A DNA stretch of 55,391 nt, taken from contig JAKSRC010000013.1 in assembly GCA_024403855.1 (NCBI GenBank), positions 1 to 55,391 of the forward strand. The letters run 5' to 3'. Position numbers and translations under genes: made by a program. A model generated the notes under the pieces. That model was not told the origin of the DNA. It did no database searches and saw nothing but the letters and a program-made list of their open reading frames with translations. This document shows, piece by piece, positions 24,577 to 33,392 of the stretch (position 1 is its first letter; every line of letters starts with the position of its first letter). The stretch is from Saccharofermentans sp. Its GTDB lineage: Bacteria; Bacillota; Clostridia; Saccharofermentanales; Saccharofermentanaceae.

Positions 24577-26712
24577 TCAGTCGACCTTATCTCCCGGCTT
24601 AACCGTCTTAGGGTTAGTAATAATTACAGTATTAAGATTAGGTACGGAAGTCTTTCCGGCCTGTGCAATAATCGCAAACTCTCTGTCATTATCCAAAACG
24701 ATAACTCTAACTTCTTCAACGAAGCCCTGGTTATTTGTATAGACAGATGCCATACCGGAGTAATCAGATACACGGATCTTTTCGGCAACAAGACCTAAAC
24801 CTGTTGCTGTATCGACAAACGATGCTCTGTAACCTGTCGTATAAAGCCTGTCGAGCTTCTTCAAATTAGAGAAATCATTAGGTGTTGAGAATGCAAGGAT
24901 CATACCACCATCAGGAAGGATTTCCTTATAGACAACCTTACAGCCTCCGACAGAAGTATTCTGCTGTTCAATGACATTACCTGCTGCATCTGTCTTAGTG
25001 TTAGGAAGGATTGTAAGATTAAAAATCGCTCCATCGCCGAATGTATCAAGACTTGCATTAGCTTCAGGTGCAAGATATACAGCGAAGCAGGGATCGCCCT
25101 TAGGCGCATATACGTCATTTACAAGGCTTGGTACAGATACTCTCATACCATCAGTCTCAGTAATTACGATCTCGATATCTACAGTTCTTAAATCGAGAAG
25201 CGCTTCAACCGCTCTGGATGTCTCAAATACTATGAGCATACCGGAGTTATCACTGTCACAACGTACAACCTTGCAGTTATCGATTGCTACACCTTCAGTA
25301 CGGATATTGATGTCATGCAAAGTTCCGACAGCAAAGTCTGACAATGTAGCATCATTAGCTGAAAGATATACAGCAATATACTGGCTCTCATTCTGAGCAA
25401 TTCTTACAACCGGCGTATCGGCTTTTACCGACAAGTCAGAAGAAATAGCTCCGACTGAGTTATTAATATACTTTCTTATGTCATTTGCTGACATAAGAAG
25501 GAATTCCTTATAAGCGAGAGTCTCTTCATTACCGTCAAGTCTGAAAGATACGATACCGGGTCTGTGAGCAGAAATCCTTGTCGCGTATTTCTCGACCTGA
25601 GCCTCATAGACAGACTCATCGTTTCTCAAAACGGTAATTCTGTCATCCTTGAAATCAATCTTGCTCATTTCATCTTCACGCTCGTCGAGAATAACGTTAA
25701 CGGAAGAACTGTAAGATGAAAGGTTACTGAGATTACCACCCATAGCATCGAAACGGACGGAATCGAGAATTGCGGATAAGTTCTTGTTATAGTTTCGATA
25801 AATTACATCAGCTTCAGCTGAACCACCGGCGAGAATCAATTCCTGCTGAACGTCTGATATCTGGGACTGAACATTTCTCAGATCCAAAACAACAGACTTC
25901 ATATCTTCAGGAACGACGATAGCAAGTTCCTGTCCCTTTGCGACTCTGGAACCTTCTGTAATCTGGGTAACGAGCTCACCGTCATTCTCGCAAGGGATGA
26001 TATCCTCGTCTCTTACTATCAATGCCTTGGCGCCAATTGTATGTTCAACGCTTCCCATCGTAACGAATGAGAAATTAGGTTTCTCTGCAATATAGTCATA
26101 TAAGTGATGAACGACAAAAACAAGAACCAATAAAGCTGCAGCAACAACAATAGCGCCCAATACGCCATTTCTTATCGCACGGCTCTCGGCACTCTTCTGG
26201 GAAGGATTCTTACGATTGAATTCATTCTTCTCAATCTTTGCCTGCTCTTTAAGTCTTGCTTCCTCTTTACGCTTCTGGGCAGCCAATATCTTCTGCTGTT
26301 CCTTTGCTCTTGCCTTCTCCTTTGAAGACATTGGTCGCTTACCGGATACGTTTGAAGGCTGCTTTGGAACTGCACCTGTAGAAGCTACGAATTTACCGTT
26401 CAGATTTTCCTGAGGGATTACACTCTTTCCTGAAGCAACATTAGGATTCTTAGTTGCTCCCTGAGGTCTCTGCTGATGTCTTTTTCCCTGAGGATGATTG
26501 CTTCTCTTCGCAGAAGATGAACCTGGTGCAACACGCTTATTTCCATTCTTATGAGACTGCTGATTGTTGCTGTTAGGTTTTACATTCGGTCTGGAAGAAG
26601 CATTCTGCGGCCTGTTTCCGGGCTTTGCGGAAGCATTCTTAGGATTACCGCTAACTTTTCTGTTAGCGTTATTTCCGGCAGGACTGTTGTACCACTGCTT
26701 CCCGTCTGCCAT
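24577..26712 (-). CDS. HlyD-like membrane protein with long disordered N terminus
   Basis: The 711-residue protein starts with about 170 residues rich in Asn, Gly, Pro, Lys and Gln, probably disordered and basic. A membrane helix (about 187-205) follows, then a large extracytoplasmic part. Its first segment looks like a lipoyl-type half-barrel (ALIVRDEDIIPCENDGELV, then GSRVAKGQELAIV), as in HlyD-type adaptors. Several beta-rich repeats follow (QYIAVYLSAND; PCFAVYLAPEA), and the C terminus resembles GFVEEVRVIVLDNDREFAII. This gene recurs between ynbB-like and yggS genes in Clostridia. No transporter partner is next to it, so a division or envelope role is an inference from the sepF neighbourhood. 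Confidence 0.75.
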   Translation of the reverse strand: MADGKQWYNSPAGNNANRKVSGNPKNASAKPGNRPQNASSRPNVKPNSNNQQSHKNGNKRVAPGSSSAKRSNHPQGKRHQQRPQGATKNPNVASGKSVIPQENLNGKFVASTGAVPKQPSNVSGKRPMSSKEKARAKEQQKILAAQKRKEEARLKEQAKIEKNEFNRKNPSQKSAESRAIRNGVLGAIVVAAALLVLVFVVHHLYDYIAEKPNFSFVTMGSVEHTIGAKALIVRDEDIIPCENDGELVTQITEGSRVAKGQELAIVVPEDMKSVVLDLRNVQSQISDVQQELILAGGSAEADVIYRNYNKNLSAILDSVRFDAMGGNLSNLSSYSSSVNVILDEREDEMSKIDFKDDRITVLRNDESVYEAQVEKYATRISAHRPGIVSFRLDGNEETLAYKEFLLMSANDIRKYINNSVGAISSDLSVKADTPVVRIAQNESQYIAVYLSANDATLSDFAVGTLHDINIRTEGVAIDNCKVVRCDSDNSGMLIVFETSRAVEALLDLRTVDIEIVITETDGMRVSVPSLVNDVYAPKGDPCFAVYLAPEANASLDTFGDGAIFNLTILPNTKTDAAGNVIEQQNTSVGGCKVVYKEILPDGGMILAFSTPNDFSNLKKLDRLYTTGYRASFVDTATGLGLVAEKIRVSDYSGMASVYTNNQGFVEEVRVIVLDNDREFAIIAQAGKTSVPNLNTVIITNPKTVKPGDKVD

Positions 26713-26717
26713 TTACA

Positions 26718-27992
26718 TTAACCTCCGCAAACCAACATGCAAGCAAGCTTTGCCTGCTCTTTTGCAAGACTGCCCTGCATATAAGCGATATAAGGCGGCT
26801 TTACAGGTCCATCGCAGGAAAGCTCTGTTGTAGCTCCCTGAACAAATGCGCCGGCAGCCATGATTACCTGATCGTCATAACCGGGCATATCCCACGGTAC
26901 GGGCGTTACAAAAGAATCAACCGGTGAACAGGACTGAATTGCAGTTACGAACTTGCACATCTTATCAGGATCACCGAATTCAATAGTCTGAACAATATCA
27001 CCTCTGACTTCATCAGAAGCAGGGCTCGTCTTATATCCTTCGCCACTTAAGATCTCTGCGGCAAAGGCTGCACCCTTAAGGCACTCTCCAACACATGCAG
27101 GAGCTGTAAAAAGTCCTCTTGCAATCATGGAATTAGCACCCAATGTAGGACCGACTTCGCTGCCCAAACCGGGTGTTGTAAGGTGTCTTGCAGCATTTTC
27201 TACAAGATCTTCTCTACCTGCAATATATCCGCCGGTCTTAGCGATTCCGCCGCCGGGATTCTTGATGAGAGAACCGGCAATGACATCAGCGCCAACTTCC
27301 AAAGGTTCTCTCTTTTCTGTAAATTCGCCATAGCAGTTATCTACTGCAACGATAATATCTTCCCTGATCGAATGTGCAAGAGAAGCAATCTTCTCAATGT
27401 CATCTGTAAGAAGGGCTCTTCTTCCTGTATATCCTCTGGACTTCTGGATAAATACCATCTTTGTCTCAGGCTTGATAGCAGCTTTAATAGCTTCAAGATC
27501 AGGAGTGCCGTCAGATTTAAGGTTTACTTCCTCATAACGGATTCCGTAAGACATAAGCGACATATCATTATCTCCTGATGAAAGGCCGATTGTTGCCATA
27601 AGGGTATCGTAAGGTCTTCCTGTAACAGAGAGCATTATATCGCCAGGTCTGAGTGCGCCATAAAGCATTGCAGAAATTGCCTGGGAACCTGTGCTGATCT
27701 GCCATCTTACATAAGCCTTCTGAGCTTTGAATATCTTCGCGAAAATATTCTCAATCTTTTCTCTTCCGACATCATCGTAACCATAGCCTGAAGTCATACC
27801 CATATGAGTATCAGAAAATTTCTCGCTCCTGAATGCATCAAGAACTTTGAGTTCGTTAATTGTTACGATGTCATCGATACGCGCGTAAACAGGTGCAAGC
27901 GCCTTTTCAGCCTTAATAGCGGCCTCAATCGCTTTGTCACTTACGCCGTAGATTCTGTAGTTTTCAATAGTGTTACTAATTATGCTTTCCAT
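26718..27992 (-). CDS. YnbB-like PLP enzyme (methionine gamma-lyase family, 'aluminium resistance protein')
   Basis: This 424-residue fold-type I PLP enzyme belongs to the YnbB branch of the Cys/Met metabolism family. Features are ELKVLDAFRSEKFSDTHMGM near residue 48, RWQISTGSQAISAMLYG, VDNCYGEF (PLP aspartate D218) and the PLP lysine K244 in GSLIKNPGGG. The reaction is not established for this branch. It is the first gene of a cluster with the HlyD-like gene 5 bases downstream, then yggS. The ATG has no visible ribosome binding site, and the best -10 lies only 9 bases upstream, so the mRNA may be leaderless. Confidence 0.88.
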   Translation of the reverse strand: MESIISNTIENYRIYGVSDKAIEAAIKAEKALAPVYARIDDIVTINELKVLDAFRSEKFSDTHMGMTSGYGYDDVGREKIENIFAKIFKAQKAYVRWQISTGSQAISAMLYGALRPGDIMLSVTGRPYDTLMATIGLSSGDNDMSLMSYGIRYEEVNLKSDGTPDLEAIKAAIKPETKMVFIQKSRGYTGRRALLTDDIEKIASLAHSIREDIIVAVDNCYGEFTEKREPLEVGADVIAGSLIKNPGGGIAKTGGYIAGREDLVENAARHLTTPGLGSEVGPTLGANSMIARGLFTAPACVGECLKGAAFAAEILSGEGYKTSPASDEVRGDIVQTIEFGDPDKMCKFVTAIQSCSPVDSFVTPVPWDMPGYDDQVIMAAGAFVQGATTELSCDGPVKPPYIAYMQGSLAKEQAKLACMLVCGG

Positions 27993-28000
27993 AACTTGTA

Positions 28001-28028
28001 ATTATAGCAAAATAGAACGATATAACAA
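28001..28028 (-). promoter_or_regulatory. Promoter of the ynbB-like cluster, possibly giving a leaderless mRNA
   Basis: On the minus strand TTGTTA (28028-28023), a 16-base spacer and TATAAT (28006-28001) precede the ATG at 27992. Initiation six to eight bases after the -10 would fall at or next to the start codon. Confidence 0.65.
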
Positions 28029-28063
28029 AATAATTTACTTGTAATATAGAGCGATTTTTAGGA

Positions 28064-28101
28064 CAAAATAAAGATTGCCTTAAGTTTTACTCAAATTGGC
28101 A
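28064..28101 (-). terminator. Weak terminator of the lipid kinase gene
   Basis: On the minus strand TGCC-AAT-TTGAGT, loop AAA, ACTTAA-GGCA forms a bulged stem followed by ATCTTTATTTT. It sits directly after the stop codon. Confidence 0.4.
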
Positions 28102-29067
28102 TCAACCGAAAATAGCAAGACGAATCGCAGAGGGATGACACTCGAACACAACTTTGTGACCGGAAAAATCTTCTCCGTCATAATTGCCGTTAAGGTCTCT
28201 TGAGCCGGTTGCCTCAACGACAATCTTATTAGTCTTGAAAGAATCAACTTCCTTTAAAGAAACGTGCTTACCATCCTTATACTTTGCGAGAAGCATTAAT
28301 GCTTTCGGAACACTTACAGCGTCAATAGCACAGCAATTGATAAGGCTGTCATCAATTTTTGCATCAGGCGCAGGACAGAAACCGTCGCCATAGTAGGATG
28401 CATTGCAGACGGCAAGAAGAGTAAAGCGTGAATTAACCGATTCTTCCGGTTTACCGTCATTGCGCTTTGCCTTGAATTTGAAGTCAAAGTTTCTGTTGCC
28501 GAAAATACAGCTGACAGCAGAAGTAATATATGCAGTATCTCTTACGAATTTTGAATCAGGGCGCGCAAGAACCTTCTGCTTTGCGCGAAGCTGAACTTCT
28601 GTATCAAGTCCGATTGAAGCAACATTGAGGCACCAAGCTGAACTTGCATCTATTCTCGCACCGGACTTGTCATAGGAATCAACACGGATAAGATCCGTTC
28701 CCTTTATCTTGTAATGCTCATTGAACAACTCTCTGACACAAAGATCCGGATGGCTTCTGTGGTTCTCGTCCATAATGGATCTTGTAAAATCATTACCCGT
28801 GCCAAGCGGAATAACTGCCATAGGAGTATTTGACTCAGCAAGAGCATTTGATACTTCGTGAACGGTACCATCGCCACCACAGGCTACAACCAGCAAATCC
28901 TCTTCTTTTGTCGCTTCCTTAGCCGCATCACTTGCATGACCTGCATATTCAGTATAGATAATACGGGATTGGCCGGGAAACTCCTTTTCGCACTTGGAAT
29001 ATTCTTTTTTGAATGGTTCCAAAGCAATGGAATCAGCTCTGCTGTTTACGATAAATAACTTTTTCAT
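28102..29067 (-). CDS. Diacylglycerol kinase family lipid kinase (YegS/DgkB-like)
   Basis: This soluble or membrane-peripheral kinase probably phosphorylates diacylglycerol or a similar lipid. The 321 residues contain the DAGK catalytic domain: FIVNSRAD at the N terminus, VVACGGDGTVHEV (nucleotide loop, about 60-72), AVIPLGTGNDFTRSI and, toward the C terminus, the beta-sandwich domain with LLAVCNASYYGDGFCPAP and DGEDF. It lies 8 bases after the acyl carrier protein gene and in one operon with a FabT-like repressor, consistent with a role in membrane lipid turnover. Confidence 0.92.
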   Translation of the reverse strand: MKKLFIVNSRADSIALEPFKKEYSKCEKEFPGQSRIIYTEYAGHASDAAKEATKEEDLLVVACGGDGTVHEVSNALAESNTPMAVIPLGTGNDFTRSIMDENHRSHPDLCVRELFNEHYKIKGTDLIRVDSYDKSGARIDASSAWCLNVASIGLDTEVQLRAKQKVLARPDSKFVRDTAYITSAVSCIFGNRNFDFKFKAKRNDGKPEESVNSRFTLLAVCNASYYGDGFCPAPDAKIDDSLINCCAIDAVSVPKALMLLAKYKDGKHVSLKEVDSFKTNKIVVEATGSRDLNGNYDGEDFSGHKVVFECHPSAIRLAIFG

Positions 29068-29075
29068 ATGTCCTG

Positions 29076-29336
29076 TTACTTGCTTGTAAGCTTGATAATT
29101 ACGTCAATCATGTCATCTACAGTTTTTACCTGATCGAGCAGTTCGTCAGGTAAGCGAACGTTATAGAACTCTTCAATAGCAATTACAAACTCGTAAAGCT
29201 GGAGCGAATCAAGTTGCAAATCAACATTAACTTCAAGGTCAGGTGTTATCTCCTCAGGAGAGATCTCAAGAGTCTCAGCGAGCATTCTGATAACGTCATC
29301 TGTAACTTCAGCTTTTCTGTGATCGAGGTCAGCCAT
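29076..29336 (-). CDS. Acyl carrier protein
   Basis: This small acidic four-helix protein carries acyl chains on phosphopantetheine. From the ATG at 29336 it has 86 residues, and the attachment serine is S44 in QLDSLQLYE. ISPEEITPDLEVNVDL precedes it and PDELLDQVKTVDDMIDVI follows, as in family members. The usual motif is DSLD/DSLN; here it is DSLQL, so it may be a specialised ACP. AAGGAG lies inside the end of the MarR gene, whose stop is one base upstream, so translation is coupled. The longer frame starting at 29369 overlaps the MarR gene and has no ribosome binding site. Confidence 0.9.
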   Translation of the reverse strand: MADLDHRKAEVTDDVIRMLAETLEISPEEITPDLEVNVDLQLDSLQLYEFVIAIEEFYNVRLPDELLDQVKTVDDMIDVIIKLTSK

Positions 29337-29337
29337 A

Positions 29338-29853
29338 TTAGTTCTTCTCCTTGATTGCGTCCTGAGCAACCTGACTTGCAGTTGCCCTTATATTCTCACT
29401 GCTGTCATAACGCTTGAGTTGCTGCTCAACATATTTATCGATTTCATCAACAAGATTTATCAGATGTTTTCTGTCCTTCTCGTCATAACCTGCAAGAATG
29501 TGTTTGGCAAGAACTCTTTGGAATTTACTGTGCATACGGCACGCAAGCTTGCCGGTATGAGTAAGACTGATTCTAACGATTCTCTTATCGCGCTTATCAC
29601 GCTCTCTGTGGACATAACCCTTCTTTACAAGCCTGTCGATTGCCACAGTCAGAGTTCCGGTCGTAATACCAAGATCTTCTGCTGTATTCGTCATTGTACG
29701 GGCTTCATAGGGACCAATTGCCGTAAGGGTATGCATCTCGGCTATAGACAGGTCTTTAAAATAACCTGCCTGAAGAGATTTTTCTTCAGTTAAAACAACG
29801 TTTTCAAAGATCCTTACAAGGGCCTTTGACATCTGTTCTTCTTCACTAGGCAA
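29338..29853 (-). CDS. MarR-family transcription regulator, FabT-like
   Basis: This winged-helix repressor is most like FabT, which shuts off fatty acid synthesis genes in Firmicutes. The shape agrees: IFENVVLTEEKSL at the N terminus, FKDLSIAEMHTLTAIG, recognition-helix region ITTGTLTVAIDRLVKKGYV, and the wing ERDKRDKRIVRISLT. A TTG at 29853 is chosen because GGAGAG lies seven bases upstream; a TTG at 29868 has no such site and an ATG at 29832 is possible. The gene leads an operon with an ACP and a lipid kinase, and a FabT-type palindrome lies over its promoter. Confidence 0.85.
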   Translation of the reverse strand: MPSEEEQMSKALVRIFENVVLTEEKSLQAGYFKDLSIAEMHTLTAIGPYEARTMTNTAEDLGITTGTLTVAIDRLVKKGYVHRERDKRDKRIVRISLTHTGKLACRMHSKFQRVLAKHILAGYDEKDRKHLINLVDEIDKYVEQQLKRYDSSENIRATASQVAQDAIKEKN

Positions 29854-29872
29854 ATCCAATCTCTCCAATCAC

Positions 29873-29897
29873 TTTGATTTTCAAAATAATTATAACA
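29873..29897 (-). promoter_or_regulatory. Extended -10 promoter with FabT-type operator
   Basis: On the minus strand TGTTATAAT (29897-29889) is followed directly by a palindrome, TTTGAnnnTCAAA at 29873-29885. The palindrome matches the core of the FabT box described in streptococci and would cover the transcription start, implying autoregulation. Confidence 0.7.
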
Positions 29898-29925
29898 CAA
29901 TACTTACAGTTCTTTGTGATAAAGC

Positions 29926-30849
29926 TTACGCTTCTCCCTTAAATGACTTCTTGTCGCGATTGATAAGAACCAACGCGAAAACAAGAACAAAGAGAGAAAC
30001 GCCGCCCAAAATAAGACTTACACCTTCACTGAGATCAAGCTTTGAGACTAATACATTTCCGTATGTTCCCATGATGTTAAACAGGATGTGAACAAGTGCA
30101 ACAAATCTTACAGTACGATACTTATATCTGATGTAACCAAGGATAAAGCCCAAAACAGAAGCATAGATTCCCTGAACAAGGTTGAGGTGCATAATTCCGA
30201 AAAGAATTCCTGAAATAAGAATTACAAAGATGGGCTTGATGCCGGACTTTTCGAGATATCCGTAAGAAAGACCACGAAGGCAAAGCTCCTCAATAATAGG
30301 TCCAAGAATAATAGCGTAAACAACTGTAAGGAAAACGTTATTAACGATACCGGCGCTTTCCATAAGCTGGCTATAGTTTTCCATTACATTCGGGAAGATT
30401 TTATAAGCAAGGATAAAACCTGCAGTGATAGCAAACTGGAGAGCAACAACAACCAAAACAGAAGCGATAATACCTGTTACGCTGAATGTCTCGCTGTTCT
30501 TTACCTTCTGCTTATTCTTAACAAATCCCTTGAAGTACCATAAGCCAAAAACAATAAGGCCGATAACAGAATAGAGCAAGAATGCCCAGAGGGAATATTT
30601 CTCATTGAAAATTGCCAGAGCTTCAGGCGAAGAAGTGAACAGTTCCAGCGGATCAGTTATATCGGACTGTTTCATTAAATCAACAAATGCAAGAACAAGA
30701 AACGGCATCTGTGCGAGAGACTGAATGACAACAAGTGCTGCTACCGGAACAATCGAAAGGAAAATATAGCCAACGCGAATCGGCTTCTTCTCCGTTGAAG
30801 CAACCTGTGCTTCCTTTACTTGTAAGTTTTCGTTAGTGTTTTCTGACAT
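29926..30849 (-). CDS. CPBP-family intramembrane metalloprotease
   Basis: This 307-residue multispanning protein belongs to the CAAX protease and bacteriocin-processing (CPBP/Abi) family. The catalytic motifs are EELCLRG (EExxxR; about 187-193), FGIMHL (FxxxH) and HILFN (HxxxN). About eight hydrophobic helices are visible, for example about 27-48, 86-104, 125-146 and 262-285. Substrates are unknown; relatives process lipoprotein-like peptides or confer self-immunity. It lies 12 bases after mutS2, so it is probably co-transcribed. No bacteriocin genes are nearby. Confidence 0.92.
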   Translation of the reverse strand: MSENTNENLQVKEAQVASTEKKPIRVGYIFLSIVPVAALVVIQSLAQMPFLVLAFVDLMKQSDITDPLELFTSSPEALAIFNEKYSLWAFLLYSVIGLIVFGLWYFKGFVKNKQKVKNSETFSVTGIIASVLVVVALQFAITAGFILAYKIFPNVMENYSQLMESAGIVNNVFLTVVYAIILGPIIEELCLRGLSYGYLEKSGIKPIFVILISGILFGIMHLNLVQGIYASVLGFILGYIRYKYRTVRFVALVHILFNIMGTYGNVLVSKLDLSEGVSLILGGVSLFVLVFALVLINRDKKSFKGEA

Positions 30850-30861
30850 ATTATCCTCCTA

Positions 30862-33348
30862 CTATTTAAGTTTGAATATTGTAACGCCGGCATCGCCTTC
30901 GCCCTGTTCACCGGCGCGAAAACTGTCGACTCTGTCATACTTGATCAATACATCCTGAACGCAGGCTCTTAATGCGCCTGTGCCCTTACCATGCACAATT
31001 CTTGCTTCCTTAATTCCTGCAAGAACACAATCTTCAAGATATTTATAAAGCTTTGATTCTGCCTCTGCGGTAGTAAGTCCGATCAGCATAAGTTCAGCTC
31101 TTGTCGAAGAAGCCGCATTGAATCTGACCTGGCCCATATCCTCAGCTTTACTCTTGGTAATATTCTTTTTCTGAGAACCCTTATTCTTGCCTCTGAAGAA
31201 CTCGTCACGCTGAGCTTTTGTCGGCATCATCAGCTGGTTCTTCTTAACAGCAATCTTCATGCTTCCGCAGCGGATATTTACAGAACCGCTCTTTGAAAGA
31301 CCTGATTCAGCAACACCTGTCTGGCCTAACGAAGGAACATAGTAGCATTCACCGACAACTACTTCCTTTACAGGTTCACCGCTTAACGCAACCTGCTCGA
31401 CTGCTTCGTCATCATCCTGCTCAAGATCTGCGATTCCTGCTCTGAGCTTTCTTCTGATCTTATCAAGCTCTCTTTCGCGCTCAGCCTTATCCTGGTCTTT
31501 TGATCTGCGTCTTAATTCCTTAAGCTCTTCTGTGAGTTCTCTTTCCTGCTCTTCCAGAAGCCTCTTCTGTTCAGAACGCATATCATTCAAGATCTTCGTC
31601 TTGGACTGCTTAAGCTTGGTATTTTCCTCTTCAAGACGAGCTTTTTCCGCCTTAAGAGCAATATTCAACCTGTCATTTTCTTTTGCAAGAGCTTCAGCTC
31701 TTCTGGTCTCCTCTTCAGCTCTCTTAAGCAATTCTTCGTACTTAAGCTCATCAGAAGACATCCTTGCTTTTGCATTATCGAGAATACTTTTCGCAAGGCC
31801 TAATTTGCTTGATATTACAAACGCATTTGAAGAACCCGGTCTTCCGGTTATAAGCTTATATGTAGGAGCAAGTGTCTCTGTATTAAACTCACATGAAGCA
31901 TTCATTACGCCTTCTGTTGTCTCGGCATAACTTTTAAGCTCTCTGTAGTGAGTTGTGGACATTACAATGCAATTTCTCTTCCTGAGCTCTTCAATTATTG
32001 ATATAGCAAGTGCTGCGCCTTCCGTCGGGTCGGTACCTGAACCAAGCTCATCCAAAAGAACAAGAGACTTGCCTCTGATATTCTTCAAGATGAAAACAAT
32101 ATTGGACATATGAGAAGAAAACGTTGAAAGGCTCTCTTCAATGCTCTGTTCGTCGCCGATATCAGCAAGTATCCTATCGAAAACACAAACTTCCGAACCG
32201 CTTTCTGCAGGAATCGGAATACCTGCCATCGTCATGAGGACCATAAGTCCACAGGTTTTGAGCGATACAGTCTTACCGCCTGTATTAGGACCTGTTACGA
32301 TCAACGAATCATAATCAGCTCCAACCTTTATGTCGACAGGAACAACCTTTTCTTTTGGAATCAAAGGATGTCTAGCGCCCTTCAATTCGATTTTGCCTTC
32401 TGTATTAAGTATGGGACAAAATGAGTTATTCTCTACTCCGTATTCAGCCTTCGCGAAAATATAATCAAGTCTGGAAGCTATCTCGACATTGTTCTCGATA
32501 AGAGATCTGATCGCTACAACTTCATCGGTAAACTTCTTCAGGATTCTCTGAATCTCGGCCTGTTCTGCAAAAGTCAGTTCGGCGATCTTATTATTGGCCT
32601 CAACAACGCTCATCGGCTCAATGAAGAGTGTCTGACCTGAGGAAGATGCGCCATGCACAATACCATCAATTCTGCCGTTAAAATCAGCTTTTACCGGAAT
32701 ACAGTATCTACCCTCACGAAGAGTTACGATTCCTTCCTGAAGCATGTCCGCATGATTTGAAATAACTCGGTCAAGGAGCGATCTGATGCTGCTTGCGATG
32801 TTTTTTCTCTCACGTCTTATAGATGCCAGTTCTTTGCTGGCTCTGTCCGACACTTCATCCTGGCCGAGAATTGAGCTTTCGATCTTTTCGAGAAGCTTAT
32901 CAGACGTCTCAAGGCCATCAACATAAGAGCAAATGTCAGGCTCAACTTCGTCAACAAAAGGAGAACCGGCTGATCTGGCCTTAGCAATAGACTTCTTGAT
33001 CTCTACTGAAGTCTTCAGAAAAGATGCTACTTCAAGCAACTGTCCGCAGGTAAGAGTTCCACCTGCCTTGGCATATACCAAAGCTTCTCTGAAATCTCTC
33101 ATGCCGCCCAAGGGAAGCATACCGAATCTTAAGATATGCTCCATAGCCTGAGATGCACATGAAAGCTCTGAAGTTACATAATCTATATCACAGCAAGGCG
33201 CCATATCATCCAAAAGCTCACGACCATAAGTAGTCCTGGCTTTATCAGAAATGGCATCTCTGATCTTGTTGAATTCTAGTGTTTTCAAGACGCGCCCGCG
33301 GATTTTCTTCCTCTCGAGACTCTCTTCAAAACTCAAAAACTCATACAT
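30862..33348 (-). CDS. mutS2: Endonuclease MutS2
   Basis: MutS2 is a MutS homologue that acts on branched DNA and collided ribosomes instead of mismatches. The 828 residues comprise lever/clamp regions, the ATPase domain with Walker A TGPNTGGKTVSLKT, LLDELGSGTDPTEGAAL and STTHYRELK, a long Glu/Arg-rich coiled coil (about 520-620) and a C-terminal Smr nuclease domain (GLTTAEAESKLYKYLED; RIVHGKGTGALR). The N terminus carries an extra 20 residues before the usual LEFNKI start; MYEFLSFEESLERKKIRGR is basic. It follows pfkA by 44 bases. Confidence 0.97.
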   Translation of the reverse strand: MYEFLSFEESLERKKIRGRVLKTLEFNKIRDAISDKARTTYGRELLDDMAPCCDIDYVTSELSCASQAMEHILRFGMLPLGGMRDFREALVYAKAGGTLTCGQLLEVASFLKTSVEIKKSIAKARSAGSPFVDEVEPDICSYVDGLETSDKLLEKIESSILGQDEVSDRASKELASIRRERKNIASSIRSLLDRVISNHADMLQEGIVTLREGRYCIPVKADFNGRIDGIVHGASSSGQTLFIEPMSVVEANNKIAELTFAEQAEIQRILKKFTDEVVAIRSLIENNVEIASRLDYIFAKAEYGVENNSFCPILNTEGKIELKGARHPLIPKEKVVPVDIKVGADYDSLIVTGPNTGGKTVSLKTCGLMVLMTMAGIPIPAESGSEVCVFDRILADIGDEQSIEESLSTFSSHMSNIVFILKNIRGKSLVLLDELGSGTDPTEGAALAISIIEELRKRNCIVMSTTHYRELKSYAETTEGVMNASCEFNTETLAPTYKLITGRPGSSNAFVISSKLGLAKSILDNAKARMSSDELKYEELLKRAEEETRRAEALAKENDRLNIALKAEKARLEEENTKLKQSKTKILNDMRSEQKRLLEEQERELTEELKELRRRSKDQDKAERERELDKIRRKLRAGIADLEQDDDEAVEQVALSGEPVKEVVVGECYYVPSLGQTGVAESGLSKSGSVNIRCGSMKIAVKKNQLMMPTKAQRDEFFRGKNKGSQKKNITKSKAEDMGQVRFNAASSTRAELMLIGLTTAEAESKLYKYLEDCVLAGIKEARIVHGKGTGALRACVQDVLIKYDRVDSFRAGEQGEGDAGVTIFKLK

Positions 33349-33392
33349 AGTCGCTGTTATCCCCTAATGTCTCTAACACCCTTTAGCTCTTA

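Noticed and set aside
29337..29369. Longer acyl carrier protein start at 29369
   Set aside because: It overlaps the MarR gene and lacks a ribosome binding site; the ATG at 29336 has AAGGAG and fits family length.
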